A stretch of DNA of 64,000 nt from Aquimarina sp. U1-2. GTDB taxonomy: Bacteria > Bacteroidota > Bacteroidia > Flavobacteriales > Flavobacteriaceae. The notes below the pieces were generated by a model. It did not search any database. It was not told the origin of the DNA and was given only the letters and a program-made list of their open reading frames with translations. A program made the translations under genes and the position numbers. Positions 1 to 5,611 of this stretch are shown here, piece after piece; position 1 is the first letter of the stretch; each line of letters starts with the position of its first letter. The stretch covers positions 186,001 through 250,000 of the forward strand of contig NZ_JAGKIK010000002.1 in assembly GCF_017897595.1 (NCBI RefSeq). Direction: 5' to 3'.

Positions 1-927
1 GCAGTAGAGCAATCACTGGACTACATCAACTCAGGATATCAACAGGTGATCGATATTGACTTAAAGAGTTTCTTTGACGAAGTAGACCACGACTTCTTGT
101 TGTCATTGATTTATAAGAAAATGAAGTGCAAAGCTACGATGAAGTTATTGCGTAAGTTTCTAAAGGCACCAATACTGATATCAAAGAGGTTGCACGAACG
201 TAAGAAAGGTGTTCCACAAGGTTCTCCTTTAAGTCCGCTACTCTCTAACATACTGCTCAATGAGCTAGATAAGGAGTTAGAAAGTCGAGGGCATTGTTAT
301 GTGCGCTATGCCGATGATTTTAGTATCTATGTGAAGAGTAAGCGATCAGCCAGGCGTGTAGGCAACAGTATCTACAAATATTTGAGAGATCAACTGCTAC
401 TGCCCATCAATCGAGAGAAGAGTGGGATACGTCGTCCCCTTCAATTTGAGATACTAGGGTATGGTTTTGTATCGAGTTATCGCAAAGGCAGTAAGGGGAA
501 GTATCAACTGGTAGTAGGCAAACAAGCGTGGAAGGTCTTTAAGCAAAAGCTGAAGGCACTGACCCGAAAGACGATCCCTATGAGTTTTGATGAACGTATC
601 ACCCGACTGAAAAGATTAAAGCAAGGCTGGATCAATTACTTTAAGCTCTCATTGATACAAGGTAAATTAAAAGCCTTGGATGAATGGCTCAGAAACCGAT
701 TAAGGTATTGCATCTGGCACTACTGGAAGAAACCGGAGAAGAAAAGGCGTAGCCTCATCCGACTGGGGATATCTAGTGATCAAGCTTATGCATGGAGTAG
801 GACACGAATGGGAGGATGGGCAGTAGCCCAAAGCCCTATATTGCGTACCACCGTTACCTTAAAACGACTAGAACAAAAGGAATATCTTTCTGTGACCAAG
901 TACTACTTGCAAATTAGGTCAAGTTAA
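1..927 (+). CDS. ltrA: Group II intron reverse transcriptase/maturase (5' part outside window)
   Basis: The intron-encoded protein drives splicing and retrohoming of its own group II intron. The frame is open from base 1, so the N-terminus lies upstream and the GTG at 46 is not the true start. Visible are the RT motifs: a VDHDFL segment near the left edge, GVPQGSPLSPLL around base 208, and the catalytic YADD box at about 307-318. A maturase (X/GIIM) domain follows, including the GWINYFK motif and the LDEWLRNRLR segment. No HNH endonuclease is seen after it. It ends just before the intron's domain V at 931. It is encoded opposite to all genes out to 3.7 kb, as expected for an intron in the bottom strand of an attC-like site. 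About 310 codons are visible. The intron class was not assigned. Confidence 0.93.
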   Translation, partial: AVEQSLDYINSGYQQVIDIDLKSFFDEVDHDFLLSLIYKKMKCKATMKLLRKFLKAPILISKRLHERKKGVPQGSPLSPLLSNILLNELDKELESRGHCYVRYADDFSIYVKSKRSARRVGNSIYKYLRDQLLLPINREKSGIRRPLQFEILGYGFVSSYRKGSKGKYQLVVGKQAWKVFKQKLKALTRKTIPMSFDERITRLKRLKQGWINYFKLSLIQGKLKALDEWLRNRLRYCIWHYWKKPEKKRRSLIRLGISSDQAYAWSRTRMGGWAVAQSPILRTTVTLKRLEQKEYLSVTKYYLQIRSS

Positions 928-930
928 CAA

Positions 931-1010
931 ACCGCCGTATACGAGACCCGTACGTACGGTGGTGTGAGAGGCGCACTCTCCTCATCTGTGGGGAGAGCCG
1001 TCTACTCGAT
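931..1010 (+). ncRNA. Group II intron domains V-VI and 3' end
   Basis: Right after the maturase stop, bases 931-963 form a domain V-type hairpin: ACCGCCGTA pairs with TACGGTGGT across a short loop. A second hairpin (ACTCTCC paired with GGAGAG, about 974-1000) is domain VI. The intron most likely ends at CTACTCGAT (1010), giving the usual AY 3' end. The following exon begins TACCAGC, which matches the start of the AraC cassette (minus-strand GTTACCAGC at 2785-2793). The 5' end is outside the window. The last base of the intron is uncertain by about 1 nt. Confidence 0.8.
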
Positions 1011-1018
1011 TACCAGCT

Positions 1019-1834
1019 TTATTTTAAGTTTTTTAAAACCTCTTTTCCAATGAAATTAGCGATAGGTAGTTCTTTCTCTACAACTCCTTTTTTAATTGAA
1101 ACATAATCAAAATAAGCTATCAAATCGCCATCATCATTTTTAGTGCCATTTCTATTATATTCTTCATAGTTAGGATAAATTTCACTTACCGAAGGCCAAT
1201 CCGAATATGCAGTAATCCCAAGTTGAAGAGTCTCGGGTAAATCTGGTCTTATAAATTGGTCCAAAATTTTCCACTCTTCTCCTTCAAACTTATGTAATAG
1301 CGTGAAAATTTCACTAACACGCACTATTTTCAATTCAACCCATTCAGCTTTAGCAGGATATATCTTTAAAGTAGATTGACTGCTGTAAGTCGATTTGATT
1401 TCAAACTGAGGTTTTTCTGGTTCGGTTGCCGAACCAATACTGAAAAACATCCAATTTTCTCCTTTGGGCTTCCAATTTTTACTGTTAACTTCTCTTGGTG
1501 CGCGAACAAAAAGACCTGCAAGTGAAAAAGAAGTCTTGGGAAGTTTTGAATTTGTACCTTCGACTTTAACTTTTGTGGTAAGTTCAAAATTACCTTGAAA
1601 TTCTCGGTACAAAAACCCTGCGTAGTTGTCTTCAAACCATCCACTTGAGGTGGGTTCGTAAATCAACTTGCCATTTTCAACTTTCAATGTCCTTATTTTA
1701 GACTTCCATCCTTCGATTGTTAATTGGCTCCAATCTTTCAAATTTTTGTCACTGTTGAAACCTGAAACAAATTTTTCTTGAGCTTGAATGCTAAATGCTG
1801 TCATAACTATAAATGCTAAAAAGTAGTACTTCAT
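1019..1834 (-). CDS. Secreted DUF1349-like (concanavalin-fold) protein
   Basis: A predicted exported protein of 271 aa with a Sec signal peptide at residues 1-18, ending at IQAQ. The mature part reads as a single beta-sandwich domain of the DUF1349/concanavalin A-like lectin-glucanase type (GWFEDNYAGFLYREFQGNFE, AGLFVRAP and GITAYSDWP segments). Such domains often bind or process glycans, but no catalytic residues could be assigned, so substrate and activity are unknown. It lies 87 bp downstream of an AraC-type regulator in the same direction, and both appear to sit in one integron-like cassette, so control by that regulator is a reasonable inference. Its stop codon is only about 9 bp from the group II intron 3' end. 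The start is the first ATG, which gives a complete signal peptide. Confidence 0.75.
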   Translation of the reverse strand: MKYYFLAFIVMTAFSIQAQEKFVSGFNSDKNLKDWSQLTIEGWKSKIRTLKVENGKLIYEPTSSGWFEDNYAGFLYREFQGNFELTTKVKVEGTNSKLPKTSFSLAGLFVRAPREVNSKNWKPKGENWMFFSIGSATEPEKPQFEIKSTYSSQSTLKIYPAKAEWVELKIVRVSEIFTLLHKFEGEEWKILDQFIRPDLPETLQLGITAYSDWPSVSEIYPNYEEYNRNGTKNDDGDLIAYFDYVSIKKGVVEKELPIANFIGKEVLKNLK

Positions 1835-1921
1835 TTTTTACCTTGTTTAATGATTTTTAAAGGTATGGTGAAGACAAATCTGTTTACTGTTTAAAAAGCC
1901 CAATGTATATGTCCGAGAAGT

Positions 1922-2767
1922 TCAAGCTTTTATTTGTTTAGGTGATATACCAAATTCCCTTTTGAATGCTTTGGAAAAGTGTGCGTAGTTCTCAAATCCA
2001 ATTTCAAGGTAAATATCGGATATTTTTCGATTACTATTTTCAATAAGCTGTTTCGCTAACTTTAATCGCCTTAACTTAACCCATCGTGCAGGTGTTGTCT
2101 GGAATTGACTTTTAAAATCACGTTTGAAGGCTGACAAGGAACGTCCCGAAATAGTTGCTAGTTCTGCGATTGTCAACCTTTTCGTAAAGTTGCTTTCCAT
2201 CATCTCCGGTAAGCTGATTTTATATTCTTCGTTCAGATTTAAGAAGAAAGATAAGAGTCCTTCATCAATTTCTGTTAGTTGATACAACAACTCAAATGTC
2301 TTTAATTTGATGATAGCTTTTTGTTCTCCTAACGGATGACTGAAATAAGGAATTAAGGATTGAACAAATCCTTCCATCAAATGAGTAGAGTTAATTTTAA
2401 TTGTATTTCTATCCGTTTTGTTTTCAACCTTTTTTTGCTGATTGAGCCGTAACGCAATGAAATCCCTGATATATTCTTTTCTTAGGAAAAACAGCATACT
2501 TTGATATGAGCCATCATTCGGATTTATTTGTTTTTTGAATTCAAAGCAAGAATTTCTTTTAATTAAAATGGCTTCACCTGCTTCAACCCTTATTTCATCA
2601 ACAATGAGACTACCTGAAATAATGTAAATCAGTTCGTGGTCTGTAATAAAGGCAGAATCGGTTAGACCTTGCCCATAGATGCAACTTTCTATCACAGTAC
2701 AACCATCTAACTTTATTGTTCGATGTCCTGCCGTATCTTTTAGTATATTTTTTGGTAAAATCAACAT
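1922..2767 (-). CDS. AraC family transcriptional regulator
   Basis: A 281-aa DNA-binding regulator. Residues 1-100 look like a cupin-type ligand-sensing domain (YIISGSLIVDEIRVEAGEAI). The last 90 residues are the double helix-turn-helix typical of the family: TIAELATISGRSLSAFKRDF, then ISDIYLEIGFENYAHFSKAF and the closing GISPKQIK. It is the first gene of the cassette that starts at the attC-like site A; the ATG at 2767 lies 17 bp from the edge of that palindrome. The next gene on the strand is the DUF1349-like secreted protein, a plausible target. The ligand is unknown. Regulators carried as cassettes are less usual than short unknown proteins. Confidence 0.9.
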   Translation of the reverse strand: MLILPKNILKDTAGHRTIKLDGCTVIESCIYGQGLTDSAFITDHELIYIISGSLIVDEIRVEAGEAILIKRNSCFEFKKQINPNDGSYQSMLFFLRKEYIRDFIALRLNQQKKVENKTDRNTIKINSTHLMEGFVQSLIPYFSHPLGEQKAIIKLKTFELLYQLTEIDEGLLSFFLNLNEEYKISLPEMMESNFTKRLTIAELATISGRSLSAFKRDFKSQFQTTPARWVKLRRLKLAKQLIENSNRKISDIYLEIGFENYAHFSKAFKREFGISPKQIKA

Positions 2768-2783
2768 AGTATGTTGCTAATAT

Positions 2784-2858
2784 TGCTGGTAACGTCTCTT
2801 GTATGTTGCGTTTGCCTGCCGAAGGCGGCATATGCAATATACAAACTGTTGTAGAGCG
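2784..2858 (-). repeat. attC-like palindromic site A
   Basis: A 75-bp imperfect palindrome between the zinc-ribbon gene and the AraC gene. On the minus strand its arms are AACAGTTTGTATATTGC and GCAACATACAAGAGACGTT, with two extra bases in one arm, around a GC-rich centre. The outer ends are GCTCTACAAC and GTTACCAGCA. Apart from AAC/GTT these ends do not match each other. Each instead matches the far end of its own cassette, as in recombined integron attC sites. Site identity is inferred from this pattern; no integrase is present in the window. Confidence 0.65.
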
Positions 2859-2861
2859 TTT

Positions 2862-3170
2862 TTATTCAGTTACTATTCTTTTATTTCCACAAGCTGCACA
2901 TAATTTGGCTTTTTGAGTTCTGTATGGTTTTCCACATTTTTCACAATCAGGTCCAAATTGTGCAAGTGAATGATGCATTATTGCATTAGGTTCAGTTTCT
3001 CCAAATCCAGTCAAGTCATTATAATAATCTAATAACTCTTTGAATCGTTCTTGTCTATCTTTTTTTAAAACCTTAAAGCCCTTAGCATATAACTTGGAAG
3101 CGATAGCGTGTTCCTCCTTATTTAGCATTAGAACCTCCATTTTACATCTCCAACAATATTTTAATTCCAT
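2862..3170 (-). CDS. Zinc-ribbon-like protein of unknown function
   Basis: A 102-aa soluble protein with two pairs of cysteine motifs: CWRC at the N-terminus, and CEKCGKPYRT followed by CAACGNKR at the C-terminus, giving four CxxC knuckles. The middle is helical and contains a conserved-looking PNAIMHHSLAQFGP stretch. The C-terminal cysteines probably bind zinc. No enzymatic domain is recognised. It is the second gene of a two-gene unit (5 bp after the preceding stop) enclosed by two attC-like sites whose inner edges are perfect 10-bp inverted repeats (GTTGTAGAGC / GCTCTACAAC). Short unknown proteins of this sort are typical integron cassette cargo. Confidence 0.8.
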   Translation of the reverse strand: MELKYCWRCKMEVLMLNKEEHAIASKLYAKGFKVLKKDRQERFKELLDYYNDLTGFGETEPNAIMHHSLAQFGPDCEKCGKPYRTQKAKLCAACGNKRIVTE

Positions 3171-3175
3171 TGTTA

Positions 3176-3658
3176 CTATGTTCTAAGTACTACCAATTCT
3201 ACAATTTTTATATCTTCCATTTTCTCACCATCATTTAAAAGCTGATTTATTGCGTCAAATTCGGCACTTCGTCCAGCGATATTTATTATAAAGTCTTTTT
3301 CGGGGTTATTATTCCAATATCTTTCAACCTCATTTTCTATGACCACATATTGATGATTTTCGGAATATCTTTTTGTGATTTTATTATTCTCAGAATAGTA
3401 ATCTATATAAGTTACTGGCCAGTCAATATTATTTAACCATCGTCTAATAAAGGCAACTGGCAAGAAAATGATAATTTCGAATGCATTTTCTTTTTTAATT
3501 CCCTTTTCCATCAATAAAGACATAAAGTCTCCATTGTCAAGAGACTTTTCTGCATTTCCAATTATTTCAATCGACTTTATTACGTCCGCATCAAAATTGT
3601 TTTCAATTTCTATAGTTTCTGTTTTAGTCTTTTTAAATATTTTATTCCAAATACTCAT
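3176..3658 (-). CDS. Hypothetical cassette protein
   Basis: A 160-aa protein I do not recognise. It starts with a basic amphipathic N-terminus (MSIWNKIFKKTK) and has no clear signal peptide or membrane helix. The C-terminal half is mixed alpha/beta (FIINIAGRSAEFDAINQLL). It is the first gene of the two-gene cassette, starts 10 bp after the edge of attC-like site B, and is followed 5 bp later by the zinc-ribbon gene, so both are probably co-transcribed. Base composition is slightly more AT-rich than that of the chromosomal genes. The start is the ATG nearest the site edge. Confidence 0.75.
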   Translation of the reverse strand: MSIWNKIFKKTKTETIEIENNFDADVIKSIEIIGNAEKSLDNGDFMSLLMEKGIKKENAFEIIIFLPVAFIRRWLNNIDWPVTYIDYYSENNKITKRYSENHQYVVIENEVERYWNNNPEKDFIINIAGRSAEFDAINQLLNDGEKMEDIKIVELVVLRT

Positions 3659-3667
3659 CTTTCTAAT

Positions 3668-3808
3668 GCTCTACAACGATTAATGTATGGTTTGTGGCGG
3701 ACAAACACACAGTAAATGTTCTGTCACAGCCCAAAGATAGCAAACGCGCGTGAAATTCCGTTAGGAATTTCCGCCACTATAAACTTATACATGGTGTTAT
3801 GCGCTGGC
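3668..3808 (-). repeat. attC-like palindromic site B (long form)
   Basis: A 141-bp imperfect palindrome. The outer arms pair from GTTATGCGC/ATACA at the right with TGTAT/CAAC at the left (plus-strand CAACGATTAATGTATG against CATGGTGTTATGC). Inside is a second, inner hairpin around AATTCCGTTAGGAATT. The edges are GCTCTACAAC (3668-3677) and GTTATGCGCTGGC (3796-3808). It is nearly identical in its centre to site C, 421 bp away. Confidence 0.6.
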
Positions 3809-4083
3809 TTTTTATTCAGCCGGGACTTCGAAAATTGACCTTAACAAAGCGATATCTGCTTACGAATCCCTTGCGGACTGATTTTTTAGCTTTCCACGAT
3901 CGCTTTGCGACTTTATGGATTAACCAAAACCATTGAAAACAAATCACAGGCCTAAATTCCGTCAGAATCGGGTAGGAGCTGAAACTTTTGAATCGGTAAA
4001 AATCTTTGAAAAATACTCAGGTCTTCGATCCGGTGTTTGTCAGTGTTGAGTCTTGTTTGCGTTTTGTTTTTCAGAACTCCGAT
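3809..4083 (-). other. ORF-less cassette body
   Basis: About 275 bp between attC-like sites B and C without a credible gene. It begins on the minus strand just after GTTTATGCGCTAGC (site C edge) and ends at GCCAGCGCATAAC (site B edge), which are complementary apart from one extra base. A short hairpin (GGCTTTTTATTCAGCC) sits next to site B. The body is about three-quarters identical by eye to the next cassette body (4230-4491), so the two look like a tandem duplication of one gene-free cassette. Confidence 0.55.
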
Positions 4084-4229
4084 GCTAGCGCATAAACGTT
4101 TAATGTATAGTTTCGTAGTGGGCAAACTCGAAAAAGAATCCTCCGCACAGCCCAAAGATAGCAAACGCGCGTGAAATTCCGTTAGGAATTTCCGCCGCTA
4201 TGAACTTATACATTTTGTTATACGCCGGC
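4084..4229 (-). repeat. attC-like palindromic site C (long form)
   Basis: A 146-bp imperfect palindrome homologous to site B. The central 50 bp, from CACAGCCCAAAG through AATTTCCGCC, are almost identical. Its edges are GCTAGCGCATAAAC (4084-4097) and GTTATACGCCGGC (4217-4229). The arms pair through AATGTATAGTTTCG and ATGAACTTATACATT. Confidence 0.6.
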
Positions 4230-4504
4230 TTTTTATTCAGCCGAGACTTTGTAAAATTGCCTTAAGCAAAGCGATGAACTTGCGAGCTGATTTTTCAGAA
4301 TCCCGCGATCGCTTTGCGACTTTGGGTTAAGCGATTACAATTACAAAATAACGATAGCCATTATTCCGTCAGAATTGGGTAGGAGCTCAAACTTTTGAAT
4401 GATTAAAAATCTTTGCAAAAATACTCAGGTCTTCGATCTGGCGTTTGTCAGTTTTGAGTGTTGCTTGCGATTTGGTTTTCAGACCTCCGATGCTGGCGCA
4501 TAAC
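4230..4504 (-). other. Second ORF-less cassette body and array boundary
   Basis: About 260 bp homologous to the preceding gene-free cassette. On the minus strand it starts at GTTATGCGCCAGC (plus 4492-4504) and ends at GCCGGCGTATAAC of site C; 11 of 13 positions are complementary. Beyond 4504 the similarity stops and IS66-derived sequence begins, so this is the recognisable upstream limit of the array. No gene is seen in it. Confidence 0.5.
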
Positions 4505-4537
4505 AATAGAATAAAGGATATATATCCTTTATATTCC

Positions 4538-4741
4538 ATTTATGAGAACCGGAAAACAAGTAATTCTTTCTACCTAATGCTAACGGTCTAATAGTGTTTT
4601 CCACTAGGTTATTGTCAATTTCATAACTCCATATGTAATACCTTGTTTTTCTCCGTATTCTCGTAAACCTAATTTACTCTTTTTCCAAGATCTAATAATG
4701 GAATACATCTGTTGTTTTCTTTTTGTATCCTGTTTTTGCAT
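4538..4741 (-). pseudogene. IS66-family transposase remnant (fused ends)
   Basis: Two scraps of an IS66 element are joined on the minus strand. From ATG at 4741 a small helix-turn-helix-like piece resembles the IS66 accessory ORF (IIRSWKKSKLGLREYGEKQG). It overlaps, in another frame, the conserved tail of the TnpC transposase at about 4625-4538 (EIDNNLVENTIRPLALGRKN then LFSGSHK). The central DDE domain is missing, so this is a deletion relic. The TnpC similarity ends about 34 bp before the cassette-array boundary. Known: EIDNNxVEN...RPLALGRKN is characteristic of IS66. Inferred: internal deletion between the two ends. Confidence 0.75.
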
Positions 4742-4928
4742 ATCGAAAAACCAAAAGTTAAGTAGAAACTAAACAAGATGTAGTTTGCTGAACGGTTACG
4801 AAAAAAGGTAGTTAATGCGAAATAATTACCACGAGAGGCTTTCTTACTAGGTCTGCAATCCCACTTCAACCCGTCTCAACCCGAAACTACAATCATACCT
4901 TTCCCTATCCTTGTCTTAAAACGATTCG
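4742..4928. other. Non-coding gap upstream of the mobile operon
   Basis: No credible gene is seen here; the longest open frame on the minus strand has no recognisable features. It may contain the outer end of the decayed IS66 copy and, towards 4900, the promoter of the plus-strand operon that starts at 4929. No clear promoter boxes were found. Confidence 0.3.
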
Positions 4929-5093
4929 ATGAGGTATAAAAAGAAAGGGAAATCCACTCCAGGAAAAAAGGCTAATACTCAAAGAGTAACATTGATCAGT
5001 CGAAGAGCAAAGAAGACCAGGAAAAAAGACGAACCCTGGACTAAAGCCATTCAGCGAGCTACCAAAGAATTGAAACGAGAAGGAAAGTTGTAG
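4929..5093 (+). CDS. Very short, highly basic protein
   Basis: A 54-aa protein, roughly one third Lys/Arg (MRYKKKGK, ISRRAKKTRKKD, ATKELKREGKL), with no hydrophobic segment. Such composition suggests nucleic-acid binding, but no family was recognised. The stop codon overlaps the GTG start of the JAB-domain gene by one base (TAGTG), which indicates translational coupling and supports this being a real first gene of the operon. No strong ribosome-binding site was seen upstream, as is usual in Bacteroidota. Confidence 0.6.
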   Translation: MRYKKKGKSTPGKKANTQRVTLISRRAKKTRKKDEPWTKAIQRATKELKREGKL

Positions 5094-5611
5094 TGGCTAA
5101 AAAGCGGTATAAAAATATAACAAAGCCTGTACTTTTGATGGGTGAGCTTTCAGGAATAAAAGGACAGTTCAAGTTCAATCTTGTTCCCGAAATAAACTTA
5201 CGTTACAACAAAGGGCGAAGAGTATTAGGAAATGTAAAATCTTCCAGTGAAGTTGCCAAATTCATTCGGTTACAATACAAACGAGGAACCATTGAAGCGC
5301 AGGAATTTTTCAATGTAATCTATCTAAACCGCAGAAACAGTATCATTGGCTACTATCGTCATTCCAAAGGAGGATTGGTAGGGACAATTGCTGATCCCAG
5401 ATTGATCTTTGCCATAGCTTTAAAAAGTCTGGCCACTGGAATTATCATAGCACACAACCACCCTTCAGGTAACCTTAAGCCGAGTGCATCTGACATCAAC
5501 CTGACGAAAAGAATAAAACGAATCGGAGAGCTACACGATGTTTTACTGCTGGATCATATTATCATTTCGAGGCAGGGATATTTTTCCTTTTCAGATGAAG
5601 GGATGTTATGA
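5093..5611 (+). CDS. RadC-like JAB/JAMM domain protein
   Basis: A 172-aa protein with a C-terminal JAB (MPN+) domain of the RadC family. The metal-binding signature is complete: Glu71, then HNHPSG with His121 and His123, Ser131 and Asp134. RadC proteins are predicted metallohydrolases; although named as DNA-repair proteins their substrate is not established, and stand-alone copies are common in phages, plasmids and conjugative elements of Bacteroidota. The helix-hairpin-helix N-terminus of long RadC proteins is absent. It starts at GTG 5093 inside the stop of the preceding gene, and its own TGA overlaps the ATG of the methyltransferase by 4 bp, so the three genes are tightly coupled. Confidence 0.9.
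   Translation: MAKKRYKNITKPVLLMGELSGIKGQFKFNLVPEINLRYNKGRRVLGNVKSSSEVAKFIRLQYKRGTIEAQEFFNVIYLNRRNSIIGYYRHSKGGLVGTIADPRLIFAIALKSLATGIIIAHNHPSGNLKPSASDINLTKRIKRIGELHDVLLLDHIIISRQGYFSFSDEGML

Noticed and set aside
3952-4164. A 70-aa reading frame across attC-like site C (minus strand)
   Set aside because: It lies over the palindrome and the gene-free cassette body, has no recognisable domain, and its content is explained by the repeat.
4669-4869. A 66-aa reading frame on the minus strand
   Set aside because: It overlaps the IS66-derived reading frame, has no family features, and has a composition typical of chance ORFs.
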